From contig NZ_JAHKJW010000009.1 of the NCBI RefSeq assembly GCF_019710745.1, positions 137,665 to 201,664 of the forward strand: a stretch of 64,000 bases of DNA. The letters are read 5' to 3'. The stretch's first letter is position 1. Each line of letters begins with the position of its first letter. Positions 1 through 7,646 of the stretch are shown here, piece after piece. This DNA is from Streptomyces beigongshangae (GTDB taxonomy: Bacteria > Actinomycetota > Actinomycetes > Streptomycetales > Streptomycetaceae). The translations under genes were made by a program, and so were the position numbers. The notes beneath the pieces were generated by a model. That model was not told the origin of the DNA. It made no database searches and worked only from the letters and a program-made list of their open reading frames with translations.

Positions 1-1715
1 AGTACGTGGCCGGGGCGCTGGACCTCAGCGCCCTGGTCGGCCTGCGCGGGCCCCTGGCCCCCGCCGAGTGCGCCCGCGTCGGCCTCGCCGTGCTGGACGC
101 GCTGACGGCCGGCCACGAGCGCGGCGTCATGCACCGGGACGTCAAGCCCGCCAACGTCCTGCTCGCCCCGGACCGCACCGGATCTCCGTACGCCCGGGTC
201 CTGCTCACCGACTACGGCATCTCCGTGCGGCCCGACGCCGGCGAGACCCGGTACACACTGACCTCCGCCCTGGTGGGCACCGCCGCCTATCTGGCACCCG
301 AGCGGGCCCAGGGCGGGCCGCCCACCGCGGCCGCCGACCTGTTCTCGCTGGGCTGCACGCTCTACCACGCCGTCGAGGGGTACGGCCCCTTCGACCGCGA
401 GTCCGGGCTCGCCGCCCTCACCGCCGTGGTCCTGGAGGAGCCGCGCCCCATGCTGCGCGCGGGCGCGCTGGAACCGCTCCTGTCGGCCATGCTCACCAAG
501 GACCCGGTGCACCGGATCACCGCCGAGGAGGCCGAGGCCGCGCTGTCGGCGGTCCTGGCGCCCCGGTCGCACCCCCGGACCCGGCTCGACCCGGGCTCGG
601 AGCCGCCGTGGACGGGCGGGAGCACCCGTACGGGACCTTCCCGCACTCCTCTGGCTTCCCCGGGTCCCCCGGGTCCTCTGGCTCCCCCGGCGGCCGGGGC
701 CCCGCCGGGGCAGGGGGGCGGCCCGCCGCACCACGGCCACCACCACGGGCCGTCGGCCGGGCAGGAGTCGTCCTCGGACCCTCCCCGCCAGGAGAGCCCG
801 GCCGCCTGGCCGCCGTCCCGGGAGGTGCCCGCCGCCCGGCCCCCGGGGCAGGCGTACGGCCCGCCCCCGGGTCGGCGCCGCCGCAGGCGCAACCGCGTCC
901 TGCCCGCCGTGCTGGGGGCCGTGCTCGGACTCGCCGTCGCGGGCGGCGGGGCGTGGTACACCCTGGGGAACCCGCTGGACGGAACCACGGAGGACGGCGG
1001 GGGCGGCACCATGCCGTACGGGGACGCCGTCGGGCTGACCGAGCCGCTCGCGGACGGCGACTGCGTCTTCGCCGAGTGGCCGGAGGCCCCCTTCGCCGGT
1101 GTCCCGCGGCTCGGGCTCCGGAAGTGCCTCAGCGACGAGACGTACGGCCAGGTGATGGAGGTGTTCGAAGCGGGCTCCGCCGCGGAGGCCCGCTCGGACG
1201 GCGCCTCCCGGTGCGAGCAGCGCACCGCGGAGGCCCGCGGCAGGCTCGCGGACGTCCGCTCCTACGCGGTCGTGCCGACCGCCGCGGGCTTCGAGGCCGC
1301 CGGGCGCCGTGTCGCCTGCCTGCTGTTCGAAGGCCACGGGAAACCGCTGTTCGGCCCGGTCGGGGACAACCGTCCCCTCGGCATGGTGTTCAAGGACACC
1401 GTCACCATGCAGAAGCGGGACTGCCTCGACCGGGTCTCCGACACCGGCGCCGCGCTCGTCGCGTGCGAGGGCCCGCACCAGGAGCAGGTGCTCGACTTCC
1501 ACCGGATGAGCCCGGGCACCACCCTCAAGGAGGCCCGGCGGGAGGCGCCCGGGGCCTGTCAGGAGAACGTGCCGCCCAGCGACCACGGCTACGACCCGAG
1601 CGTCTACATGGGCTGGTCCTGGGTCGGCGAGAGCGCCTGGAAGTCCGGCACGCATCTCGTGGTCTGTACCGCGATCCGCCAGGATGGGGGCACCATGGAC
1701 GGGGACGAACCATGA
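1..1715 (+). CDS. Membrane Ser/Thr protein kinase, 5' end outside window
   Basis: C-terminal part of an eukaryotic-type Ser/Thr kinase; the reading frame is open to base 1, so the N-lobe with the glycine-rich loop and ATP-binding lysine lies upstream. Visible kinase motifs are the catalytic loop HRDVKPANVLL, a DYG in place of DFG, and YLAPE before the activation segment end. After the C-lobe comes a long Pro/Gly-rich cytoplasmic linker, a basic stretch, one membrane segment (bases about 895-965), then an extracellular domain with eight cysteines including a C-x-x-PH element, as in septum-formation-type sensor domains. It is therefore a single-pass receptor kinase, probably sensing something outside the membrane. 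The ligand cannot be read from the sequence. Confidence 0.9.
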   Translation, partial: YVAGALDLSALVGLRGPLAPAECARVGLAVLDALTAGHERGVMHRDVKPANVLLAPDRTGSPYARVLLTDYGISVRPDAGETRYTLTSALVGTAAYLAPERAQGGPPTAAADLFSLGCTLYHAVEGYGPFDRESGLAALTAVVLEEPRPMLRAGALEPLLSAMLTKDPVHRITAEEAEAALSAVLAPRSHPRTRLDPGSEPPWTGGSTRTGPSRTPLASPGPPGPLAPPAAGAPPGQGGGPPHHGHHHGPSAGQESSSDPPRQESPAAWPPSREVPAARPPGQAYGPPPGRRRRRRNRVLPAVLGAVLGLAVAGGGAWYTLGNPLDGTTEDGGGGTMPYGDAVGLTEPLADGDCVFAEWPEAPFAGVPRLGLRKCLSDETYGQVMEVFEAGSAAEARSDGASRCEQRTAEARGRLADVRSYAVVPTAAGFEAAGRRVACLLFEGHGKPLFGPVGDNRPLGMVFKDTVTMQKRDCLDRVSDTGAALVACEGPHQEQVLDFHRMSPGTTLKEARREAPGACQENVPPSDHGYDPSVYMGWSWVGESAWKSGTHLVVCTAIRQDGGTMDGDEP

Positions 1716-1728
1716 GGAGGGTGTTGCG

Positions 1729-1887
1729 ATGCCCGGTTCCACGAAGACCATGGGAGTGCTCACCGTCGGCGGCCTGGTGATGGTCACGGCCTACACGGTG
1801 GCGCTCGGGAGCAGTGGCTGGTTGTGGTTCGGCTGGGTGGTGCTCGGCCTGATCACGCTGGCGATGGTGGTGTCGCGGCCCACCTGA
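1729..1887 (+). CDS. Small two-helix membrane protein, 52 aa
   Basis: Starts at ATG 1729 behind a good ribosome site (GAGGAGG, 1714-1720) that overlaps the stop region of the kinase gene, so the two are probably co-transcribed. The protein has two hydrophobic stretches (about residues 8-25 and 29-48) and no other motif. It resembles the small conserved hydrophobic proteins often found after actinobacterial genes for membrane kinases. No function can be assigned. It ends 12 bases before the convergent histidine kinase gene. Confidence 0.7.
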   Translation: MPGSTKTMGVLTVGGLVMVTAYTVALGSSGWLWFGWVVLGLITLAMVVSRPT

Positions 1888-1899
1888 GCCACGGAACCG

Positions 1900-3114
1900 T
1901 CATTCGCGGGGCAGCCGTCCCGCCGAGTGCACGCCCGGCTGGTACTTCGGCAGCCGGGCGGTGATCTTCATGCCCGCGCCCGGCGCGGTCTCGATGACGA
2001 GGCCGTAGCCGTCGCCGTACACCTGGCGCAGGCGGTCGTCGACGTTCGACAGCCCGATGCCGTCCGAGGCGCCGGCCTCGCCGGCGAGGATGCGGCGCAG
2101 CCGGGCGGGGTCCATGCCGGGGCCGTCGTCCTCGATGACGACGAGCGCCTCGGCTCCCGCGTCCTGTGCGGTGATGCTGATACGGCTCCTGTCGACCTCG
2201 CCCGAGCCGCCCTCCAGACCGTGCTTCACGGCGTTCTCCACGAGCGGCTGCAGGCAGAGGAAGGGCAGGGTCACCGGCAGTACCTCGGGCGCGATCTGCA
2301 GGGTGACCGCGAGGCGCTCCCCGAAGCGGGCCCGGACCAGCGCCAGGTAGTGGTCGATGGCGTGGAGCTCGTCGGCGAGGGTGGTGAAGTCGCCGTGCCT
2401 GCGGAACGAGTACCGGGTGAAGTCGGCGAACTCCAGGAGCAGTTCGCGGGCCCGCTCGGGGTCGGTGCGCACGAACGAGGCGATCACCGCGAGCGAGTTG
2501 AAGATGAAGTGCGGGGAGATCTGGGCCCGCAGCGCCTTGATCTCGGCCTCGATCAGCCGGGTGCGGGACCGGTCGAGGTCGGCGAGCTCCAGCTGGACCG
2601 AGACCCAGCGGGCGACCTCGCCGGTGGCCCGGACCAGTACGGCCGACTCGCGGGGCGCGCAGGCGACCAGCGCGCCGTGCACCCGGTCGTCGACGGTGAG
2701 CGGCGCGACGACGGCCCAGCGCAGCGGGCAGTACGGCTCGTCGCAGACGAGGCGGAACGCCTCTCCGCGGCCGGTCTCCAGGGGACCGCCGATCCGCTCC
2801 ATGATCTGGTCCCGGTGGTGCTCGCCGGCGCCCTCCCAGGCGAGCACGGTGTCCTGGTCGGTGAGGCAGAGCGCGTCGGTGCCGAGCAGGGTGCGCAGCC
2901 GCCGCGCGGATCTGCGGGCCGTCTCCCCGGTCAGGCCCGCGCGCAGCGGGGGCGCGGCGAGCGAGGCGGTGTGCAGGGTCTCGAAGGTGGCGTGCTCGAC
3001 GGGGGTGCCCAGGCCGCCGGGGCTGGGCGAGCGGGCGGTACGCCGGCCGAACCAGAAGCCGGCCGCCAGCAGGGGCAGCGCGGCCACACAGAGCCCCGCC
3101 AGGAAACCGCTCAT
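1900..3114 (-). CDS. LytS/YehU-type sensor histidine kinase
   Basis: 404 aa. A single N-terminal membrane anchor (residues about 3-20) is followed by a GAF-like input region with cysteines, then a His_kinase domain with the LytS-type H box (QISPHFIFNSLA), the N box (ENAVKHGL) and G box (DDGPGMD, GIGLSN). Such kinases phosphorylate a LytTR response regulator, here the gene at 5245-6000. The ATG at 3114 overlaps the stop of the symporter gene as ATGA, so translation is coupled and transporter and sensor are made together. This layout recalls BtsS/BtsR and YpdA/YpdB of E. coli, which sense pyruvate and control a transporter. The stimulus here is inferred to be the carboxylate carried by the symporter. 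Confidence 0.9.
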   Translation of the reverse strand: MSGFLAGLCVAALPLLAAGFWFGRRTARSPSPGGLGTPVEHATFETLHTASLAAPPLRAGLTGETARRSARRLRTLLGTDALCLTDQDTVLAWEGAGEHHRDQIMERIGGPLETGRGEAFRLVCDEPYCPLRWAVVAPLTVDDRVHGALVACAPRESAVLVRATGEVARWVSVQLELADLDRSRTRLIEAEIKALRAQISPHFIFNSLAVIASFVRTDPERARELLLEFADFTRYSFRRHGDFTTLADELHAIDHYLALVRARFGERLAVTLQIAPEVLPVTLPFLCLQPLVENAVKHGLEGGSGEVDRSRISITAQDAGAEALVVIEDDGPGMDPARLRRILAGEAGASDGIGLSNVDDRLRQVYGDGYGLVIETAPGAGMKITARLPKYQPGVHSAGRLPRE

Positions 3115-4838
3115 CCCTTGACCTCCGTACGTACCTGTCCCCCGGCCAGTTCCTCGGGCAGGTGGAAGCGGGCGAGGATCGCCGCCGTCCCGGCCGGGAC
3201 CCGGCCGGGCGTCGCCAGCGACACCAGCGCCATGGTGAGGAAGCCCAGCGGCACCGACCACAGCGCGGGCCAGGCGAGGAGGGCGTGCAGGGCGCCCGTC
3301 CCCGGGAAGTCGGCCATGGTGGCGGCGACCGCGAGGAGCGCCGAGCCGCCGCCGACGAGCATCCCGGCGGCAGCACCGGGCGGGGTGAGCCGGTGCCACC
3401 AGATGCCGAGGACGAGCAGCGGGCAGAACGACGAGGCGGACACCGCGAAGGCGAGCCCCACGGCGTCGGCGACGGGCAGTCCGCCCACCAGCATGCTCGC
3501 CGCGAGCGGCACGATCATGGAGAGGACCGTGCCGAGCCGGAAGTGCCGCACGCCCCGGGAGGGCAGCACGTCCTGGGTGAGCACGCCCGCCACCGCCATG
3601 GTCAGGCCCGACGCCGTGGACAGGAAGGCGGCGAAGGCCCCGCCGGCCACCAGCGCGCCGAGCAGGTCCCCGCCCAGACCGCCGATCACCCGGTCGGGCA
3701 GCAGCAGCACGGCGGCGTCGGCGTCCCCGGTCAGGGTCAGCTCGGGGGCGTACAGGCGGCCCAGTGCGCCGTACAGCGGCGGCAGCAGGTAGAACGCGCC
3801 GATCAGACCGAGCACGGCGACGGTGGTGCGGCGGGCGGCCACGCCGTGCGGGCTGGTGTAGAAGCGGACGACGACGTGCGGCAGCCCCATGGTGCCGAGG
3901 AAGGTGGCGAGGATCAGCCCGTACGTGGCGTACAGCGGGCGTTCCTCGCGGCCTGCGGCGAGTGAGGTGGACATGCCGCCGTCGCCGCCGCGGTCGGCGA
4001 CGGGGACGGGGTCGCCCCGGGTGAAGGCCAGCCGGGTGCCCCGCTCGACGCGGTGCACGCCCGCGGGCAGCCGGATCCGCCGGTCCTCGTACCGGACGCC
4101 GTCGACCGTGCCGTCCGCGGTGACGGTCAGCGGCTCGTCCAGCTTCAGGTCGAGGCGGGCGTCGACGCGTACGACCCGGTGCTCGCGGAACCCGGCCGGT
4201 TCGTCGAAGGCGGGGCGCGGCGCCCCGTCGTCCCGCCAGGCGAGGACGAGGAAGAGCGCGGGGACGAGCAGGGCGGTGAGTTTGAGCCAGTACTGGAACG
4301 CCTGGACGAAGGTGATGCTGCGCATGCCGCCCGCGGCGACCGTCGCCACCACGACGACGGCGACGATGACGCCGCCGAGGGGCTCGGGCGCCCCGGTCAG
4401 CACGTTCAGGGTGAGCCCCGCGCCCTGGAGCTGGGGCAGGAGGTACAGCCAGCCGACGCCGACGACGAAGGCCCCGGCCAGCCGGCGCACGCCCTGCGAG
4501 GCGAGCCGTGCCTCGGCGAAGTCGGGCAGGGTGTACGCGCCCGAGCGGCGCAGCGGGGCCGCGACGAAGATCAGCAGGACGAGATAGCCCGCGGTGTAGC
4601 CGACGGGGTACCAGAGCATGTCCGGGCCCTGGACGAGGACGAGGCCGGCGATGCCGAGGAAGGAGGCGGCGGAGAGGTACTCGCCGCTGATGGCGGCCGC
4701 GTTCAGCCGGGGGCCGACCGTGCGGGAGGCCACGTAGAAGTCCGAGGTGGTGCGGGAGATGCGCAGCCCGAAGGCGCCGACGAAGACGGTCGCGACGACG
4801 ACGAGCGCGACCGCCGGGACGGCGTAGTTCTCGTTCAC
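3111..4838 (-). CDS. Sodium:solute symporter, acetate/monocarboxylate type
   Basis: 575 aa, sodium:solute symporter (SSS) family, with about 13 hydrophobic segments and the family features ISGEYLSAASFLGIAG near the N-terminus and a GTMGLPH-type segment. Closest in plan to ActP/MctC cation-acetate (monocarboxylate) symporters. A soluble, charged loop of roughly 90 residues (about 205-295) interrupts the helices; it is also seen in actinobacterial relatives as far as I recall. The start is GTG 4838 and the end overlaps the histidine kinase start. The region just upstream is triplicated (see repeat at 4829-4872). The adjoining small membrane protein and LytS/LytTR genes make one minus-strand operon. 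Confidence 0.88.
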   Translation of the reverse strand: MNENYAVPAVALVVVATVFVGAFGLRISRTTSDFYVASRTVGPRLNAAAISGEYLSAASFLGIAGLVLVQGPDMLWYPVGYTAGYLVLLIFVAAPLRRSGAYTLPDFAEARLASQGVRRLAGAFVVGVGWLYLLPQLQGAGLTLNVLTGAPEPLGGVIVAVVVVATVAAGGMRSITFVQAFQYWLKLTALLVPALFLVLAWRDDGAPRPAFDEPAGFREHRVVRVDARLDLKLDEPLTVTADGTVDGVRYEDRRIRLPAGVHRVERGTRLAFTRGDPVPVADRGGDGGMSTSLAAGREERPLYATYGLILATFLGTMGLPHVVVRFYTSPHGVAARRTTVAVLGLIGAFYLLPPLYGALGRLYAPELTLTGDADAAVLLLPDRVIGGLGGDLLGALVAGGAFAAFLSTASGLTMAVAGVLTQDVLPSRGVRHFRLGTVLSMIVPLAASMLVGGLPVADAVGLAFAVSASSFCPLLVLGIWWHRLTPPGAAAGMLVGGGSALLAVAATMADFPGTGALHALLAWPALWSVPLGFLTMALVSLATPGRVPAGTAAILARFHLPEELAGGQVRTEVKG

Positions 4839-4872
4839 GGGCAGGTCTCGTTCACGGGCAGGTCTCGTTCAC
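4829..4872 (-). repeat. 17-bp tandem repeat triplicating the symporter start
   Basis: Read on the minus strand, GTGAACGAGACCTGCCC occurs at 4872-4856 and 4855-4839 and begins a third time at 4838, where it becomes the symporter start (GTGAACGAG). Because the period is 17, the first two GTG codons each open a six-codon frame (M-N-E-T-C-P) whose TGA overlaps the next GTG as GTGA. Confidence 0.9.
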
Positions 4873-4876
4873 GGGC

Positions 4877-5233
4877 TCAGCGGTCCTCGACGAGGCGGAC
4901 GAAGTCCTTCTCGTTGCGGTCGGCGCGGCGCACGTACCAGCGGGCGAGCAGCACCAGCGGCGGATAGACGCAGAAGCCGAGCACGAGCCATTCGGGGCCG
5001 GAGCTGTCGCCCAGCACGGTGAAGACCAGGGGGAGCGGGCCCACCAGGAGGATCAGGACCGCGAAGACGGCGAGCGCGGCCCGCAGCTGGCTGCGCATCA
5101 GGGAGCGGACGTAGGTGTGGCCGAGCGTGGTCTGCTCGTCGATCTCGGTGCGCGGCCGGTAGCGGCCCAGCGGGCGCGTACGGCGCGGCGGGCCGGTGAC
5201 GACGACACGGCGGTCGGCGGGGTCGTGCGGCAA
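4877..5233 (-). CDS. Small membrane partner of the symporter (DUF485-like)
   Basis: 118 aa. A basic, Pro/Arg-rich N-terminus is followed by two hydrophobic helices (about residues 50-68 and 78-96) and a charged tail. Small two-helix proteins of this plan accompany SSS symporters in many bacteria (DUF485/DUF4212 types). I place it there by size, topology and context, not by a diagnostic motif. The start is taken as TTG 5233 because GAGGAG sits just upstream; an internal ATG near 5098 is the alternative. The gene lies between the response regulator (12 bases upstream) and the symporter and is surely in the same operon. Confidence 0.65.
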   Translation of the reverse strand: MPHDPADRRVVVTGPPRRTRPLGRYRPRTEIDEQTTLGHTYVRSLMRSQLRAALAVFAVLILLVGPLPLVFTVLGDSSGPEWLVLGFCVYPPLVLLARWYVRRADRNEKDFVRLVEDR

Positions 5234-5244
5234 CTCCGGTCTCC

Positions 5245-6000
5245 TCAGCTCGCGGTCCGGCGCATCAGCAGGTCCCGCAGTTCCCGTGCGTGACGACGGC
5301 TCACCTGGAGTTCGACCGAGTCGACCAGGACGCTCACGGTACCCGCGTCCAGGCGCAGTTCGCTGATGTGGCCGAGCGCCACGAGGTGGCGGCGGTGGAT
5401 GCGGACGAACCCGCGTGCGCGCCAGCGCTCCTCCAGGGTGGAGAGCGGGATGCGGACGAGGTGGCTGCCCTGGGCGGTGTGCAGCCGCGCGTAGTCGCCG
5501 TGGGCCTCGACGTGGGTGATGTCCTCGACGGCGACGAAGCGGGTGACCCCGCCGAGCTCGACGGGTATGTGGTCCGGGTCGGGTTCGTGCACGGGGATCA
5601 GCGGGGCGGCGTCCAGCTGCTCGACGGCCCGGCGGACGGCCTCGGCCAGCCGCTCCCGGCGGACCGGCTTCAGGACGTAGTCGACGGCCTTGAGGTCGAA
5701 TGCCTGGACGGCGAAGCCCTCGTGGGCGGTCACGAACACGACGAGCGGCGGCTTGGCGAAGCCGGCGAGCAGCCGCGCCATGTCGAGACCGTCGAGGCCG
5801 GGCATGTGGATGTCGAGGAAGACGACGTCGATGCCCTGGTCGCCGCCGGGGCCGCTCTCCAGGGCCCGGTTGATCCGGCGCAGCGCCGCCGTGGCGTCGC
5901 TCGCTCCCTCGACGCTGCTCACCCGCGGATCGGCGTCCAGCAGGTAGAGCAGCTCTTCGAGGGAGGGCGGTTCGTCGTCGACGGCGAGGGCGCGCAGCAT
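5245..6000 (-). CDS. LytTR-family response regulator
   Basis: 251 aa. The receiver domain (residues 1-120) has the acidic pair after LRALAVDDE, the phospho-acceptor aspartate in VVFLDIHMPG and the lysine in VLKPVRRE. The C-terminal LytTR DNA-binding domain (about 150-248) has the FVRIHRRHLVAL signature. It is the partner of the LytS-type kinase at 1900-3114 and heads the operon regulator / small membrane protein / symporter / kinase. LytTR proteins bind pairs of direct repeats about two helical turns apart; such repeats lie directly upstream at 6031-6083. ATG 6000 was chosen because the receiver fold begins at the next residues; an upstream ATG at 6036 would add 12 residues. Confidence 0.9.
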   Translation of the reverse strand: MLRALAVDDEPPSLEELLYLLDADPRVSSVEGASDATAALRRINRALESGPGGDQGIDVVFLDIHMPGLDGLDMARLLAGFAKPPLVVFVTAHEGFAVQAFDLKAVDYVLKPVRRERLAEAVRRAVEQLDAAPLIPVHEPDPDHIPVELGGVTRFVAVEDITHVEAHGDYARLHTAQGSHLVRIPLSTLEERWRARGFVRIHRRHLVALGHISELRLDAGTVSVLVDSVELQVSRRHARELRDLLMRRTAS

Positions 6001-6030
6001 GAATCCGGAGTGTAGGAGCAATTCGTACGT

Positions 6031-6083
6031 CTGCACACGTCATACCCCTGCACACGTCATACGCCCGCGCGCACACCTCGTAC
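6031..6083. promoter_or_regulatory. Direct-repeat operator candidate, LytTR / Lrp divergent region
   Basis: CTGCACACGTCATAC occurs at 6031-6045 and again, identically, at 6048-6062. A degenerate third copy, GCACACCTCGTAC, is at 6071-6083. Copy spacings are 17 and 21 bases. The array sits between the divergent LytTR regulator and Lrp genes. Direct repeats fit LytTR proteins better than Lrp, which prefers palindromes. Confidence 0.55.
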
Positions 6084-6131
6084 GCCCGCCCGCGTCCCCG
6101 CGTGCGGGCGGGCACGGCCGCCGCCGCTGGA

Positions 6132-6137
6132 TACAGT
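6132..6137 (+). promoter_or_regulatory. -10 hexamer TACAGT of a probably leaderless lrp mRNA
   Basis: TACAGT ends six bases before ATG 6144 and no Shine-Dalgarno sequence is present. This is the geometry of a leaderless transcript that begins at the start codon. Confidence 0.4.
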
Positions 6138-6143
6138 GCCCGC

Positions 6144-6650
6144 ATGAGACCCGCGTCCGCGCCCTTCGACGATCTCGACCGGAAGATCGTGACGGCCCTG
6201 ATGGCGAACGCGCGCACGAGCTTCGCCGAGATCGGCGCGGCGATCGGGCTGTCCGCCACGGCGGTGAAGCGCCGGACGGACCGGCTGCGGGAGACGGGTG
6301 TGATCACCGGGTTCACCGCGACGGTGGAACCGGCCGCGCTGGGCTGGCGCACGGAGGCGTACGTGGAGGTGTACTGCGAGGGCGCGGCACCGCCGCGGCG
6401 GCTCGCCGAGGTCGTGCGCAACCATCCGGAGATCACCGCCGCGATGACGGTGACCGGTGGCGCGGACGCGCTGCTGCACGTGCGGGCGCGGGACGTGGAG
6501 CACTTCGAGGAGGTGCTCGAACGCATCCGGGTGGAGCCGTTCATCCGCAAGACGGTCAGTTTCATGGTGCTGTCGCACCTGCTGCCGGAGAGCCCGGAGG
6601 CGGGGGCGAGCCAGCCGGCCCCGGAGGCCCGGCCGCGCCGGAGCCCGTGA
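6144..6650 (+). CDS. Lrp/AsnC-family regulator
   Basis: 168 aa. An N-terminal AsnC-type helix-turn-helix (residues about 5-65, with FDDLDRKIVTALMANAR and GLSATAVKRRTDRL) is followed by an Lrp ligand-binding RAM-type alpha/beta domain (about 70-150). The tail is short and proline-rich. Lrp/AsnC proteins form octamers that respond to amino acids. It is transcribed in the same direction as the guanidino hydrolase and ornithine aminotransferase genes and a 15-bp palindrome lies between them, so arginine or ornithine responsive control of those genes is a reasonable inference. The start at 6144 is used because the HTH begins directly after it; an in-frame start at 6102 lacks support. Confidence 0.88.
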   Translation: MRPASAPFDDLDRKIVTALMANARTSFAEIGAAIGLSATAVKRRTDRLRETGVITGFTATVEPAALGWRTEAYVEVYCEGAAPPRRLAEVVRNHPEITAAMTVTGGADALLHVRARDVEHFEEVLERIRVEPFIRKTVSFMVLSHLLPESPEAGASQPAPEARPRRSP

Positions 6651-6714
6651 ATCCGGGCCCTCCGCCGCCCCTCTCACCGGCCACGCAGCGAACGTGCGCC
6701 GACCTGCCCCGACA

Positions 6715-6780
6715 CGCAGCGTTTCTGCGGCAGCGCGCACTTTCCGCGCCTTGTCGCACCACTCCCCCGCTTCCTACCGT
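6715..6780 (+). promoter_or_regulatory. Lrp-like palindrome and promoter of the arginine operon
   Basis: CGCAG-cgttt-CTGCG (6715-6729) is a 15-bp palindrome in the 5-5-5 layout known for Lrp/AsnC sites. It is followed by a -35 TTGTCG (6751-6756), an 18-bp spacer and a -10 TACCGT (6775-6780). The gene starts at 6825 with GGAGGA at 6811-6816. Confidence 0.5.
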
Positions 6781-6824
6781 TGAGGCATCCCACCCGACAC
6801 CGCAGGAAGCGGAGGAACCCCTCT

Positions 6825-7646
6825 GTGCCCATGAGCCGTGTGCCGCGCCCCAGGCGATTCCTGGTCTGCGAACCCAGACACTTCGCCGTGCAGTACGCCA
6901 TCAATCCCTGGATGCACCAGGACGTCCGGGTCGACGTCGACCTGGCCCGGGGCCAGTGGGCGGAGCTGATCCGCGCCTATCGCGCCCACGGGCACACCGT
7001 CGACAGCGTGGAGCCGGTCGCCGGTCTGCCGGACATGGTCTTCGCCGCGAACTCGGCGCTGGTCGTGGCCGGCCGGGTCTTCGGCTCCTGCTTCCGCGCG
7101 CCGCAGCGCCGCCCGGAGTCAAGTGCGTACGAGGCGTGGTTCAGGAACGCGGGCTTCGACGTCCACCGTCCCGCGGCGGTGTGCGAGGGCGAGGGCGACC
7201 TGGTCCTCGTCGGACGCCATCTGCTGGCGGGCACCGGGTTCCGCACGGAACGGGCCGCCCACCACGAGGCGCAGGAGTTCTTCGGCGTCCCGACGGTCAG
7301 CCTCCAGCTGGTGGACCCGCGCTTCTACCACCTCGACACCGCGCTGTTCGTCCTCGACGACGGCCCCGGCGCGAACATCGCGTACTACCCGGGAGCCTTC
7401 TCCCCGGGCAGCCGCGAGGTGCTGCGCCGGCTCTTCCCGGACGCGGTGCTCGCCACGCACGACGACGCGATGGTGTTCGGGCTGAACTCCGTCTCCGACG
7501 GCCGCCACGTCTTCATCTCGCCGCGCGCCGAGGCCCTCGCGGGCGAACTCGCCCGCCACGGCTACGTCCCCGTCCCCGTCGACCTGTCGGAGTTCCAGAA
7601 GGCCGGCGGCGGCATCAAGTGCTGCACCCAGGAGATCCGCTCATGA
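6825..7646 (+). CDS. Guanidino hydrolase, DDAH/arginine dihydrolase-like
   Basis: 273 aa, a single-domain member of the guanidine-modifying (amidinotransferase-fold) superfamily. Visible features are DMVFAANSALV, the histidine of YHLDTALFVL (His169), and the C-terminal nucleophile region GGGIKCCTQE (Cys266/Cys267). Homologues are usually labelled dimethylargininase (DDAH), which releases dimethylamine and citrulline. However, the gene overlaps ornithine aminotransferase by ATGA, which fits an enzyme making ornithine directly from arginine (arginine dihydrolase, as in cyanobacterial ArgZ/AgrE) or feeding arginine breakdown in general. Start GTG 6825 is preferred over ATG 6831 because GGAGGA lies eight bases upstream of the GTG. 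Which guanidine it uses cannot be told from sequence. Confidence 0.85.
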   Translation: MPMSRVPRPRRFLVCEPRHFAVQYAINPWMHQDVRVDVDLARGQWAELIRAYRAHGHTVDSVEPVAGLPDMVFAANSALVVAGRVFGSCFRAPQRRPESSAYEAWFRNAGFDVHRPAAVCEGEGDLVLVGRHLLAGTGFRTERAAHHEAQEFFGVPTVSLQLVDPRFYHLDTALFVLDDGPGANIAYYPGAFSPGSREVLRRLFPDAVLATHDDAMVFGLNSVSDGRHVFISPRAEALAGELARHGYVPVPVDLSEFQKAGGGIKCCTQEIRS

